Below the pieces are notes generated by a model. It saw only the letters and a program-made list of their open reading frames with translations, was not told the DNA's origin and ran no database searches. Position numbers and translations under genes: made by a program. From contig JACJID010000001.1 in NCBI GenBank assembly GCA_014138725.1, positions 62,001 through 126,000 of the forward strand: a stretch of DNA of 64,000 nt, in the 5' to 3' direction. This document shows, piece by piece, positions 8,955 to 17,113 of the stretch. Origin of the DNA: Kutzneria viridogrisea. Its GTDB lineage: Bacteria > Actinomycetota > Actinomycetes > Mycobacteriales > Pseudonocardiaceae. Position 1 is the first letter of the stretch, and the number at the start of each line of letters is the position of its first letter.

Positions 8955-9043
8955 CCGCGTGTCGGCGTTTCCCGTACGGTGTGTCGGCCCAACACGGCGT
9001 ACCGGAAGCGCCGACACGCGGTACCGGAACGCACGACACGCGG
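8955..9043. promoter_or_regulatory. Triple repeat of a ~22-bp motif upstream of a TetR gene (candidate operators)
   Basis: Between the NRPS operon and the TetR gene lie three copies of an element resembling GTGTCGGCGnTTCCGGTAC. The first (8955-8979) and second (8996-9021) are in inverted orientation to each other with only a few mismatches over about 25 bp. The third (9020-9043) repeats the second in direct orientation. The arrangement suggests binding sites for the adjacent TetR protein; the large inverted repeat could also end the upstream transcript. Confidence 0.5.
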
Positions 9044-9054
9044 GGGAGGTGGGC

Positions 9055-9603
9055 GTGGCACTGAGTCAGGCGGAGATCCTGGACGCGGCGACCGGGTTGC
9101 TGGACGAGGTGGGCGTGGACGAGCTGAGCACGCGCAGGCTCGCGGCGCGCCTCGGTGTGCGGGCCGGCGCCCTGTACTGGCACTTCCCCAACAAGCAGGC
9201 GCTGCTGGACGAGCTCGCGGGGCGGGTGCTGCTGCCGCTGCTGGACCTGGACCTCGGGGCGACCGGGCAGTGGGCGCACGGGGTGGCGGCCTTCGGCGGG
9301 GCGCTGCGGGCGGCGATGCTCGCGCACCGGGACGGCGCCCGGCTGGTGGCCACGATGGCCAGGCCGGTGGCGACGGCCCGCACGGCGCACGCGCGGCTGA
9401 TCGACCTGCTGATCGGCGGGGGAGCGCAGCCGGAGCAGGCGGGGTTCGCCGCGGACGCGCTCACCAGCTACGTCAACGGCTACACCCTGGAGGAGCAGGC
9501 CCGCCAGCTGGTGACCCTGTCCGAGGAGCACCGCGAGCGGGCGTTCGCCACCGGGATCCGGGTGGTCGTCAGCGGCCTGCGGGCGGAGTTGTCGTTGCGC
9601 TGA
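9055..9603 (+). CDS. TetR family transcriptional regulator
   Basis: A 182-residue protein with a TetR N-terminal helix-turn-helix: STRRLAARLGVRAGALYWHF spans the recognition helix and the conserved Tyr-x-His-Phe end. The C-terminal part (from about residue 70) resembles the TetR-class C-terminal domain, which often senses small molecules such as antibiotics. I chose GTG 9055 because GGGGGAGG lies 5 bp upstream; GTG 9049 is possible but lies inside that sequence. It follows the NRPS operon in the same direction behind a repeat-rich region, so it may control itself and the operon. Its 3' end overlaps the convergent monooxygenase-like gene by 35 bp. Confidence 0.85.
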   Translation: MALSQAEILDAATGLLDEVGVDELSTRRLAARLGVRAGALYWHFPNKQALLDELAGRVLLPLLDLDLGATGQWAHGVAAFGGALRAAMLAHRDGARLVATMARPVATARTAHARLIDLLIGGGAQPEQAGFAADALTSYVNGYTLEEQARQLVTLSEEHRERAFATGIRVVVSGLRAELSLR

Positions 9604-9922
9604 CCGAGTGGGTGGCGCACACGATGAACAGCCTTGGCTCGGTGTTGTCGGCGATCCGCATGATCTCGCCCATGTGTTGCTGGGCGTCGGGCCGCTGGAG
9701 CATCGCCTGGAAGTGCTCGGGGCTGGCCCACTGCGCGTAGTTGACCACCCGCGCGCCGTCGAGGCTCGCGTGGATGTTGGCCGAGACGAAACCCGGGATG
9801 CCCACGAACAACTGCTCGGTGGCCTGGTTCAGCGCGGCGACCAATTCGGCCTGGCGGGCCGGTTCGACGGTGAACACGTTGATCAGTGTGGCCACGGGTG
9901 CGTCGGCCTGGATGGTGGTCAC
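9569..9922 (-). CDS. Antibiotic biosynthesis monooxygenase (ABM) domain protein
   Basis: A 117-residue single-domain protein of the dimeric alpha/beta-barrel ABM family: INVFTVEPARQAELVAAL at the start, then GFVSANIHASLDGARVVNYAQW, the usual pattern of a small enzyme that oxidises quinone-like or aromatic compounds without a cofactor, or of a haem-degrading relative. It is transcribed divergently from a MarR gene and shares a 46-bp promoter region containing a clear palindrome, so it is very probably under MarR control. A substrate cannot be predicted. It may belong to a stress or quinone response and not to the NRPS cluster. Confidence 0.8.
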   Translation of the reverse strand: MTTIQADAPVATLINVFTVEPARQAELVAALNQATEQLFVGIPGFVSANIHASLDGARVVNYAQWASPEHFQAMLQRPDAQQHMGEIMRIADNTEPRLFIVCATHSVSATTTPPAGR

Positions 9923-9933
9923 GGGCCGCCTCC

Positions 9934-9970
9934 ATGTTAGCGTCCTAATATGTAATTAGCACGCTAACAT
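9934..9970. promoter_or_regulatory. MarR operator palindrome between divergent genes
   Basis: ATGTTAGCGT and ACGCTAACAT are the outer arms of an inverted repeat whose inner parts (CCTAAT / ATTAGC) extend the symmetry with one mismatch. It lies between the ABM gene and marR, and its right arm runs into the ATG start of marR at 9969. That position suggests autoregulation, and a leaderless or very short-leader marR message. Confidence 0.75.
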
Positions 9971-10454
9971 GTTTGGCGTGGACTCGCACGTGGACCCCGG
10001 CCAGTCGATGGGCTTCGCGCTGAAGCGGTTGCAGCAGGCGCTGCGCTCGCGCATGGACGCCGGGCTGGCGCGCTACGGACTGACCACCCCGCAGTACGCG
10101 GTACTGGCCCTGCTGGCCGACCAGCCGGGCATCTCCAACGCGGAACTGGCCCGGCGCGCGTTCGTCACCCCGCCGACGATGATCAGGATCGTCACCACCC
10201 TGGCGGAACTGGGCCTGCTCACCAGGCAGGGCACCCCGGTCGAGGGGCGGGCGCGGTCCACCCGGTTGACCGAGGAGGGGCGCCGTCGCCTGAACGCCGC
10301 GGCGCGGGCCGTGCAGCAGTGCGAGGACCTGCTCCGCGAGCAGGCCGGTCCCGGCGAACGGGAGCTCGTCCTGCGCTGGCTCGCCGACTGCGCGGATCGG
10401 CTGGAGGCCCCGCAGCGTGCCGGAGTGTTTCCTGATGAGCGTCCAGGACGGTGA
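9969..10454 (+). CDS. MarR family transcriptional regulator
   Basis: A 161-residue winged-helix protein. The pattern TPQYAVLALLADQPGISNAE, then LARRAFVTPPTMIRIVTTL (recognition helix) and the wing around GRARSTRLTEEGRR is typical of MarR. The ATG at 9969 lies inside the operator palindrome and lacks a Shine-Dalgarno sequence, compatible with leaderless translation; GTG 9978 is an alternative. It probably represses itself and the divergent ABM gene and releases on binding a phenolic compound or on oxidation. I see no clear conserved cysteine in the first half for a redox switch. Confidence 0.88.
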   Translation: MFGVDSHVDPGQSMGFALKRLQQALRSRMDAGLARYGLTTPQYAVLALLADQPGISNAELARRAFVTPPTMIRIVTTLAELGLLTRQGTPVEGRARSTRLTEEGRRRLNAAARAVQQCEDLLREQAGPGERELVLRWLADCADRLEAPQRAGVFPDERPGR

Positions 10455-10856
10455 TCCCCATGCGCCCGAAAGGCCGCCTTTGTGGACGTGCTGAGCTCTA
10501 CTCGGCACATTTCCGCAACTCTTGACGCACCCGACCGGGGGACGTGCACGGCGGGTCAACTGTTCACTCCGCGTCGTGACCTTGGCTGGGGTGAACACTG
10601 ATTTTCCTTGATGCCCTGGTTCAGTCATCGTAATCCATGTCACACGATCGGTGGGGGGTGCCCGCTCGCGCTCCCGTTTCGTATCGTCGCTTGCGTCACG
10701 GGCCGAATCGAGTATTCTCACCGGTGGTATTGGCGGTGCAATCACCGAGGCGGACCCGCAAAACTTCTGCCCGAACGGGTTTTCGCTGCTGGTGAAGTGG
10801 GTGTTGGGCCACTCGGCCGAGTGCCCCGTGATTGCAGGAGAAGACGGAGAAGGTTC
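10455..10856 (+). promoter_or_regulatory. Long leader/promoter region of lsr2
   Basis: About 400 bp without a convincing gene. A possible promoter is TTGCGT (10691-10696) and TATTCT (10713-10718), 16 bp apart, giving a leader of about 130 nt before lsr2. Near the marR end, AAAGGCCGCCTTT (from 10469) can form a small hairpin. Nothing resembling a tRNA is visible. Confidence 0.35.
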
Positions 10857-11201
10857 ATGGCGCAGAAGACGATCGTTCAGCTCATCGACGACGTCGACGG
10901 CAGTGAGGCGAACGAGAGCGTGTCGTTCGCGCTGGACGGCGTGGAGTACACCATTGACCTGTCCGACGACAACGCCGCCAAGCTCCGCGGGAACTTGGCG
11001 CCGTTTGTCGAGAAGGCGCAGCGCCTCGGTGGCCGCAAGCAGCGTGCGGGCGCGACCAGGACCGCTGTCCGCGCAGGTGGCGACCGCGCGCAGAACCAGG
11101 CCATTCGGGAGTGGGCCCGCAGCCAGGGAGAGACCATCTCCGACCGCGGTCGTATCCCGCAGGAACTGGTCACCCGGTTCCAGGCCGCGCACGGTTCCTG
11201 A
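10857..11201 (+). CDS. lsr2: Lsr2 nucleoid-associated protein
   Basis: A 114-residue protein matching Lsr2, the actinobacterial H-NS analogue that coats AT-rich DNA and silences foreign genes. The N-terminal dimerisation part carries TIVQLIDDVDGSEANESVSF and the segment GVEYTIDLSDDNAAKLR; the C-terminal DNA-binding part has IREWARSQGETISDRGRIP, which includes the conserved RGR hook that enters the minor groove. GGAGAAGG lies about 5 bp before the ATG at 10857. The next gene begins 1 bp after its stop. Confidence 0.96.
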   Translation: MAQKTIVQLIDDVDGSEANESVSFALDGVEYTIDLSDDNAAKLRGNLAPFVEKAQRLGGRKQRAGATRTAVRAGGDRAQNQAIREWARSQGETISDRGRIPQELVTRFQAAHGS

Positions 11202-11202
11202 A

Positions 11203-11694
11203 GTGGTAACACGGGCCGACGGACCGACCTCCGTCGGCTCGTGCACCGCTGCACCGATTCGCCGGGCGGTTCCCGGTGACCTGGAAGACCTGCTCGTGCT
11301 CGTCGGCGAGTTCTACGAGATCGACCGGCACGAGTTCGACCGGAGCACCGTGCTGCGGGGTCTTGGCCCGTTGCTCGACGGTGACGAACACGGTCAGGTT
11401 TGGCTACTCCTGGACAACCGTGACCGATCCGCGGCGGGCTATGCCGTGATGACCTGGTCGTGGAGTCTGGAGTCCGGCGGGCGTGAGGCCCTGCTCGACG
11501 AAATCTACGTGCGCGACCGCGCCTCGGGCGCGGGATCTGCGCTGTTGAACCGCGTTTTGCGGGAAGCTTCCGCCCGCGGAGCACGTGCGGTCTTCCTCGA
11601 AACAGAGGAGCACAACGAGCGCGTGCGGGCGTTCTATTCACGGCACGGATTCGCGGTGGAGAAGTCCACCTGGATGTCCCGCGTCCTGCCCTGA
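11203..11694 (+). CDS. GNAT family N-acetyltransferase
   Basis: A 163-residue acetyltransferase of the GNAT fold. The acetyl-CoA loop is seen as LLDEIYVRDRASGAGSALL (motif A; Q/RxxGxG/A-like RASGAGSA) near residues 103-122, and motif B as FYSRHGFAVEK near the C-terminus. Start GTG 11203 is 1 bp after the lsr2 stop without an evident ribosome site, so it may be translated by re-initiation; an internal start is also possible. The target (amine, antibiotic or protein) cannot be told from sequence. Confidence 0.8.
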   Translation: MVTRADGPTSVGSCTAAPIRRAVPGDLEDLLVLVGEFYEIDRHEFDRSTVLRGLGPLLDGDEHGQVWLLLDNRDRSAAGYAVMTWSWSLESGGREALLDEIYVRDRASGAGSALLNRVLREASARGARAVFLETEEHNERVRAFYSRHGFAVEKSTWMSRVLP

Positions 11695-11755
11695 ACCCGT
11701 TGACACCCGGCGAACGCGGGTGCGATGCTCGGCCCCGCGCCGACACGGCGCGGCC

Positions 11756-11847
11756 AGACCCGAGAGGCGCTGCGACGGACCACAGGTCCGCCACGCTCGG
11801 GTCTGCGTTCACCACTCAAGGGCGCCTCCCACACGGGAGGTGCCCTT
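11756..11847 (+). ncRNA. S-adenosylhomocysteine (SAH) riboswitch with overlapping terminator-like hairpin
   Basis: The leader folds like the SAH aptamer. A 9-bp stem pairs AGACCCGAG (11756-11764) with CTCGGGTCT (11796-11804). Inside it sit GGCGCTGCGAC, a CGGACC-ACA-GGTCCG hairpin and a GCCACG element resembling the conserved GCCAGG. The pseudoknot strand GAGGCGC (11764-11770) pairs with GCGCCTC (11822-11828). That second strand is also part of a 13-bp hairpin, 11818-11830 with 11835-11847, containing one G-U pair and an ACAC loop. SAH binding would hold the strand in the aptamer and prevent the hairpin, an ON switch for ahcY, as known for this class. There is no U-run after the hairpin, which is common in actinomycete terminators. 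Confidence 0.88.
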
Positions 11848-11922
11848 CAGCGTGTTTGCGGCAGTTCGCGGCCGTCCTCGCACCTCCCGTCCCCGACAAC
11901 CACGGGAAACGAGGTAGGGACC

Positions 11923-13380
11923 ATGAGCGACAAGTTGCGGAAGTCCAACGGCGTCGAGTTCGCCGTGGCCGACCTGGGGCTGGCCGCGCTCGGCCGGGAC
12001 CAGATCCGGCTGGCGGAGCACGAGATGCCGGGCCTGATGGCCACCCGGCGCGAGTACGCCGAGAGCCAGCCACTCAAGGGGGCGCGCATCGTCGGCTCGC
12101 TGCACATGACCGTGCAGACCGCGGTGCTGATCGAGACCCTGGTCGCGCTGGGCGCACAGGTGCGCTGGGTGTCCTGCAACATCTTCTCCACCCAGGACGA
12201 GGCCGCCGCCGCGGTGGTCGTCGGCGAGGGCACCCCGGAGCAGCCCGCGGGCACCCCGGTGTTCGCCTGGAAGGGCGAGACCCTTGAGGAGTACTGGTGG
12301 TGCACCGACCAGGTGTTCCGCTTCCCCGACGGCCAGCTGGCGAACATGATCGTCGACGACGGCGGGGACGCCACGGTGCTGCTGCACAAGGGTGTGGAGT
12401 TCGAGGCAACCGGCGTGGTGCCCTCTGCGGGGGAGAACGACCCCGAGGAGTACGGCATCCTGCTGCGCACCCTGGCGGCCAGCCTGGCCGAGGACCCGAA
12501 GCGGTTCACCCGCATCGCCGAGCAGATGCGCGGGGTCACCGAGGAGACCACGGCCGGGGTCAACCGGCTCTACCGGCTCGCGGCCGAGGACAAGCTGCTG
12601 TTCCCGGCGATCAACGTCAACGACTCGGTGACCAAGTCGAAGTTCGACAACAAGTACGGCATCAGGCACTCGCTGGCCGATGGCCTCAACCGGGCCACCG
12701 ACGTGATGATCGGCGGCAAGCTGGCCGTGGTCTGCGGCTACGGGGACGTGGGCAAGGGGGCCGCCGACGCGCTGCGCGGCCAGGGCGCCCGCGTGGTGGT
12801 CACCGAGGTGGACCCGATCTGCGCGTTGCAGGCCGCCATGGAGGGGCTGGAGGTCGTACGGCTGGAGGACGTGGTCGAGAAGGGCGACATCTTCATCACC
12901 ACCACCGGCAACTTCAACATCATCATGGCCGAGCACATGGCGCGGATGAAGCACAACGCCATCGTGGGCAACGTGGGCCACTTCGACAACGAGATCGACA
13001 TGGCCGGTCTGGCCAAGGTGCCTGGCATCCGCAAGCGCGAGATCAAGCCTCAGGTGCACGAGTGGGTCTTCCCCGACGGGCACGCGATCCTGGTGCTGTC
13101 CGAGGGCAGGCTGATGAACCTGGGCAACGCCACCGGCCACCCCAGCTTCGTCATGTCCAACTCCTTCACCAACCAGGTGATCGCGCAGATCGAGCTGTTC
13201 ACCAACGTGCGCGGCTACGAGCGTCAGGTCTACCGGCTGCCCAAGCACCTGGACGAGAAGGTGGCCCGGCTGCACCTGGACGCGGTCGGCGCCCGGCTGA
13301 CCACGCTCACCAAGGAGCAGGCCGAGTACATCGGGGTGGACGTGGCCGGGCCGTTCAAGCCCGACCACTACCGCTACTGA
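11923..13380 (+). CDS. ahcY: Adenosylhomocysteinase
   Basis: A 485-residue enzyme that hydrolyses S-adenosylhomocysteine to adenosine and homocysteine, keeping methyltransferases free of product inhibition. Family signatures are plain: [19 protein letters not shown], the NAD-binding loop [20 protein letters not shown], and the C-terminal PFKPDHYRY end whose lysine and tyrosine complete the neighbouring subunit's NAD site. Length is normal for actinobacteria. The start ATG 11923 has AGGTAGGGA just upstream, and the leader carries an SAH riboswitch. The stop overlaps the end of the convergent MFS gene by 7 bp. Confidence 0.98.
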   Translation: MSDKLRKSNGVEFAVADLGLAALGRDQIRLAEHEMPGLMATRREYAESQPLKGARIVGSLHMTVQTAVLIETLVALGAQVRWVSCNIFSTQDEAAAAVVVGEGTPEQPAGTPVFAWKGETLEEYWWCTDQVFRFPDGQLANMIVDDGGDATVLLHKGVEFEATGVVPSAGENDPEEYGILLRTLAASLAEDPKRFTRIAEQMRGVTEETTAGVNRLYRLAAEDKLLFPAINVNDSVTKSKFDNKYGIRHSLADGLNRATDVMIGGKLAVVCGYGDVGKGAADALRGQGARVVVTEVDPICALQAAMEGLEVVRLEDVVEKGDIFITTTGNFNIIMAEHMARMKHNAIVGNVGHFDNEIDMAGLAKVPGIRKREIKPQVHEWVFPDGHAILVLSEGRLMNLGNATGHPSFVMSNSFTNQVIAQIELFTNVRGYERQVYRLPKHLDEKVARLHLDAVGARLTTLTKEQAEYIGVDVAGPFKPDHYRY

Positions 13381-14717
13381 TCCGCTAGCCCCTCCCTGGT
13401 CGCGCCGGACGAGAGCAGCACCCCGGCCAGCGCGACCAGGGCGGCGGCCCCGAACGCGAACGGGTAGCCCCCGCCGGAGACCAGGATCGCGGCGGCCAGC
13501 TGGCTGCCCACCGCCCCGCCCGCGGTCCTGGCCACGGTGTTCACCCCGTTGGCCGTGGCCACCCTGTCGTGTGGCACCGAGCCGGTGACCAGCCGGGGCA
13601 GCACCGCCATGACCAGGCCGAACCCCACGCTGGCGACCAGGTAGAACACCACCAGGTGCCACACCTGTCCGTTCCACAGCGCGAGCAGCCCGGCCGCCGC
13701 CGCCACGCAGCCCAGCCCGGCGGCCAGCGAGGTCCGCTCGCCAAGGCGCACCGCCAGCCAGCTCGCGGGCAGCATCACCAGCGTGCCCGGCAGCATGATC
13801 AGACCGGCCACCGTGACCCCGGTGCCGAACCCGGTCTGCGCGATCTTGGGCACCAGCACGTACAGCACGAACTGGGCCGCCCCCAGCGACAGCGCGGCCA
13901 GGTGGATCCACAGCACCGGCCGGTCGACCAGCACCTCGGGGTCCACCAGCGGGCTGGTGCTGCGCCGTTCCACCACGAGGAACGCGGCAAGGCCCAGCAC
14001 CGCCAGCGCGAACAGGCCAAGCACCCAGGCCGAGCCCCAGCCCAGGGTGGGGCCGAGGGTCAGCGCCAGCAGTAGCCCGCCGATGCCCAGGGCGAGCAGC
14101 ACGGCCCCGGGTACGTCCAACCGGCCGCCGGGCCGGTGCGGGCTCTCCGGCACACTGCGCGCGACGAGCACCAGAGCGGCGGTCACCAGTACCGCGCTGA
14201 CCGCGAACAGCCAGCGCCAGGACAGCAGGTCCACCAGCAGCCCGCCGAGGACCAGGCCCAGCCCGGCAGCCCCGCCGACCAGCCCTGAGGTCAGTGCGAG
14301 GCCGTGCGTGACCCGGTCGGCGGGCAGCGATTCCTTGACGATGCCGAACACCAGCGGCAGCACGCCCAGGCTCACGCCCTGCACCGCGCGGAACGCGATC
14401 AGCGAGCCGATGTCCCAGGCCACCAGCCCGCCCAGCGTGCCGAGCAGGAACACGGCCAGCACCCAGAGCAGCACCCGGCGTTTGCCGTGGAAGTCGCCGA
14501 GCTTGCCGATCAGCGGGGTCAGCACGGCGCTGGCCAGCAGCGGCGCGCTGAGCACGGCCCAGGCGGCCCAGGTCGCGGTGGTGTTCAGCGCGTGCTGCAA
14601 CACGGTGGTGGTGGGCACGAGCATCGTCTGCGTCAGCGAGTACGCCAGCACGGTCACGCTCATCGCGGTCAGCAGCGCGCCGCCGCGCACGGTCGGCCGC
14701 GCGGCCAAGTCGATCAT
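13374..14717 (-). CDS. MFS drug/proton antiporter (DHA2-like)
   Basis: A 447-residue integral membrane protein with about 12-14 hydrophobic helices. The loop-2 motif appears as [18 protein letters not shown], and the antiporter motif C region as [20 protein letters not shown], both typical of EmrB/QacA-type exporters. It is divergently oriented to a TetR gene across a 77-bp gap holding an inverted repeat, the classic layout of an inducible efflux pump. Substrates are unknown; multidrug or endogenous metabolite export are both possible. Confidence 0.88.
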   Translation of the reverse strand: MIDLAARPTVRGGALLTAMSVTVLAYSLTQTMLVPTTTVLQHALNTTATWAAWAVLSAPLLASAVLTPLIGKLGDFHGKRRVLLWVLAVFLLGTLGGLVAWDIGSLIAFRAVQGVSLGVLPLVFGIVKESLPADRVTHGLALTSGLVGGAAGLGLVLGGLLVDLLSWRWLFAVSAVLVTAALVLVARSVPESPHRPGGRLDVPGAVLLALGIGGLLLALTLGPTLGWGSAWVLGLFALAVLGLAAFLVVERRSTSPLVDPEVLVDRPVLWIHLAALSLGAAQFVLYVLVPKIAQTGFGTGVTVAGLIMLPGTLVMLPASWLAVRLGERTSLAAGLGCVAAAAGLLALWNGQVWHLVVFYLVASVGFGLVMAVLPRLVTGSVPHDRVATANGVNTVARTAGGAVGSQLAAAILVSGGGYPFAFGAAALVALAGVLLSSGATREGLADQ

Positions 14718-14758
14718 CGGATCCCCCTCGAATCGATGCGAACTGCGTTCGCTGAAGT

Positions 14759-14772
14759 TTAGGTTACCCTAA
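14759..14772. promoter_or_regulatory. Candidate TetR operator between efflux pump and regulator
   Basis: TTAGG-TTAC-CCTAA is a short inverted repeat in the divergent promoter region of the MFS and TetR genes, continued by AACTAACT. It is the best candidate operator for the adjacent regulator. Confidence 0.45.
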
Positions 14773-14794
14773 CTAACTGGGGGGCGTCTACGGT

Positions 14795-15394
14795 GTGCGC
14801 GTGGTGACACCAGAGGCGAACAGACCGCGCCTGAGCCGGGACCTGATCGTGGCGGCGGCCCGCTCGGTCGCCGACTCCACCGGGCTGGACAGCCTGACCC
14901 TGCGCGAGGTGGCCCGCGAGCTGGGCACCGGCCAGGCCTCGCTGTACCGGCACATCGCCGACCGGCGCGAGCTGCTCGGACTGCTCGCCGACGACCTCGC
15001 GCTGGGCTTCCCGCTGGCCGATCCCGCGCTGCCGCCCCGCGAGCGGCTGCCCGCGCTGTGGCAGAGCCTGCACGGCTACCTGTCCCGGCACCGGTGGGCC
15101 GCGCGGGTGATCGTCGACGGGGAGCACACCTCCCGCAACGCCGTGCCCTTCGTGGACAGCCTCCTGGACTGCTCCGCGGCGGTGGGCATGGGTCCGGCGC
15201 TGGCCATGCGCACCTACCAGGCGGTGTACAACCTGCTGCTGGGCTACCTGCTCAACGAGCACCCGATGGGCCACGACCGCGAGGGCGGCCAGCGGCCGCT
15301 GCCCGGCTGGCACGTGGCTGGCGGGCAGGACGCCTTCTGCTGGGCGATGCGGTGCCTGCTGGACGGGGTGCTAGAAGGGCGTGGCGACCTGTGA
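14795..15394 (+). CDS. TetR family regulator of the adjacent efflux gene
   Basis: A 199-residue TetR protein. The helix-turn-helix is LTLREVARELGTGQASLYRH (about residues 38-57), and the C-terminal helical domain resembles TetR_C with hydrophobic pocket-lining stretches. Several GTG codons near 14795-14806 could be the start; I chose the first. It is divergent from the MFS transporter and most likely represses it. Its last 24 bp overlap the end of the convergent LysR gene. Confidence 0.85.
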   Translation: MRVVTPEANRPRLSRDLIVAAARSVADSTGLDSLTLREVARELGTGQASLYRHIADRRELLGLLADDLALGFPLADPALPPRERLPALWQSLHGYLSRHRWAARVIVDGEHTSRNAVPFVDSLLDCSAAVGMGPALAMRTYQAVYNLLLGYLLNEHPMGHDREGGQRPLPGWHVAGGQDAFCWAMRCLLDGVLEGRGDL

Positions 15395-16336
15395 GCGGGC
15401 AACGGAGTTCTCCCGCAGCCACACCGTGAAGACCGGGCTCGCCAGCGCACTGTCCACGTAGGACAGACGTAGTGCGGTGACCAGTTCCTCGGCGAGCGGT
15501 GCGAGCGGGCCGCCGGTGTGCCAGGCGAACAGTTGGCTCAGCCGCAGCGGGGACCCGATCAGCTCGCGGCCGACCACGCCCTCGGGCACCGGGGCGGTGG
15601 CCTGCAACAGCCCCACGCCCAGCCCGTGCGCCACGATCTCGCCCGCGGAGTGCAGATCGCTGGTCTCGTGCGGCACCCACGGGCTGAACCCGGCCGCCTC
15701 GCAGGCCGCGCGCACGTGCCCGCGCACCCCGTCCCCGGTGGCCGGGGGCAGTACCCAGTTCTCCTCGCGCAACTCCGCCAGGTGCAGCCGTTCACGGGCG
15801 GCCAGCGGGTGGGACCGCGCCAGCATCACGAACACCGGCCCCTCGCTCACCGTGCGCACCGCCACCTCCGGCAGGGTGCTGGCCGGGGCCGAGGGGAAGC
15901 CCACCAGCGTCGCCCCGTCCAGGCGCTGCTCGTCCAGCAGCCTGATCAGCGCGATCCCGCTGTAGTGCACGGAACTGGCCACCGGCGGTGCGCCCCTGGT
16001 GCGGCACAGGTGGTCCAGGCTGGCCGCGAACAGCGGGCCGGGCATGCCGCCGATCCGGATCCGCTCCCCGCCCGCACGGCAGGTGGCGTGCCTGCGCAGC
16101 TCCGTCATCCGGTCCAGGATCTCGTCGCAGGTGGACAACACGTACTCGCCCAACTCGGTGGGCACCGCGCCGTTCTTGCCGCGCAGGAACAACTGCCCGC
16201 CGACCGCCGACTCGATCCGTCTCAACTGGACGGTCAGCGAGGGCTGGGACACCCCCAGCGCGGCGGCCGCGGCGGTCAGCGAGCCCGCCTCCGCGATCGC
16301 CCGGACCGACCGCAGGTGGCGGATCTCCAGCTCCAT
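15371..16336 (-). CDS. LysR family regulator of aromatic-cleavage genes (putative)
   Basis: A 321-residue LysR protein: N-terminal helix-turn-helix with RHLRSVRAIAEAGSLTAAAA and ALGVSQPSLTVQLRRIE, then a substrate-binding domain from about residue 90. It is divergent from an intradiol dioxygenase and a carboxylesterase, with a T-N11-A type palindrome between. LysR proteins beside aromatic dioxygenases usually activate them in response to a pathway intermediate; I infer that here. Confidence 0.88.
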   Translation of the reverse strand: MELEIRHLRSVRAIAEAGSLTAAAAALGVSQPSLTVQLRRIESAVGGQLFLRGKNGAVPTELGEYVLSTCDEILDRMTELRRHATCRAGGERIRIGGMPGPLFAASLDHLCRTRGAPPVASSVHYSGIALIRLLDEQRLDGATLVGFPSAPASTLPEVAVRTVSEGPVFVMLARSHPLAARERLHLAELREENWVLPPATGDGVRGHVRAACEAAGFSPWVPHETSDLHSAGEIVAHGLGVGLLQATAPVPEGVVGRELIGSPLRLSQLFAWHTGGPLAPLAEELVTALRLSYVDSALASPVFTVWLRENSVARSQVATPF

Positions 16337-16360
16337 CGCACCAGGTTAGCCGGGGCCTGC

Positions 16361-16377
16361 CATAGAGCCGCCCTATG
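16361..16377. promoter_or_regulatory. LysR-type box
   Basis: CATAG-agccgcc-CTATG is a perfect 5-bp-arm palindrome with the T-N11-A shape of LysR sites. It lies 25 bp upstream of the lysR start and 87 bp upstream of the dioxygenase gene. Confidence 0.6.
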
Positions 16378-16463
16378 CCCGAGACGTAGTGGTGCGCCGC
16401 GCTGATCCGGTGCCAGTGTTGGTACCGGGCCGCCTGCCCGGTCGTCCAGAGAGGAATCCCCGC

Positions 16464-17099
16464 ATGGATCCCACCACACGTCGCGCCGCGCTCAAGGTCG
16501 GTGCCGCCGCCGCGCTGGCCGCTGGTCTCACCGCCGTGTCGGCCGGTTCGAGCCCGGCGGCCCGCCTGCCGCTGACCCCGGCCTGCACCGACGGGGACGA
16601 CACCCCCGGCAACATCGAGGGCCCGTACTTCAAGCGCAACTCCCCGCTGCGCTCGGACCTGCGCACCGCGGGTGTCACGGGTGTGCTGCTCACCCTGCGC
16701 GGCACCGTGCACAGCGAGCACTGCCTGCCGGTCCCCGGCGCGCTGCTGGAGTTCTGGCAGGCCGATGACAAGGGCGTCTACGACAACACCGGGTTCACCC
16801 TGCGCGGGCACCAGTACACCCCGGCCGACGGCACGTACTCGCTGGAGACGATCGTGCCCAAGGACTACGTGGACGCGGGTACGCACCGCACCCCGCACAT
16901 CCACGTGAAGGTGCAGCCCGCCAACGGCAGGGTGCTCACCTCGCAGCTGTTCTTCCCCGACACCACCACGGCGTACGGGCTGGACTTCGCGCAGCTCAAC
17001 GCCCGCGACCGGTTCCTCAACCGCAAGTGCACGCTCGCACTGGGCGTGCTGTCCGACAACCACTACGCGGCCAACTTCGACTTCGTCGTCGCGGCCTGA
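16464..17099 (+). CDS. Exported intradiol ring-cleavage dioxygenase
   Basis: A 211-residue protein. The N-terminus TTRRAALKVGAAAALAAG is a twin-arginine-like export signal. The rest has the intradiol dioxygenase core: PVPGALLEFWQAD, a candidate iron tyrosine in GVYDN, a second in KDYVDAG, and the iron histidines in HRTPHIHVKVQ. It would cleave catechol-like diols between the hydroxyls using ferric iron. Export is a recurring trait of the actinobacterial branch, whose substrates are poorly known. GAGGAATCC before ATG 16464 supports the start. The next gene, an exported esterase, begins 14 bp after the stop, so the pair may release and then cleave aromatic esters. Confidence 0.85.
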   Translation: MDPTTRRAALKVGAAAALAAGLTAVSAGSSPAARLPLTPACTDGDDTPGNIEGPYFKRNSPLRSDLRTAGVTGVLLTLRGTVHSEHCLPVPGALLEFWQADDKGVYDNTGFTLRGHQYTPADGTYSLETIVPKDYVDAGTHRTPHIHVKVQPANGRVLTSQLFFPDTTTAYGLDFAQLNARDRFLNRKCTLALGVLSDNHYAANFDFVVAA

Positions 17100-17113
17100 G
17101 AGCGGGAGACCCA

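Noticed and set aside
11809-13911. 700-codon minus-strand frame over ahcY
   Set aside because: Antisense shadow of ahcY; no recognisable domain.
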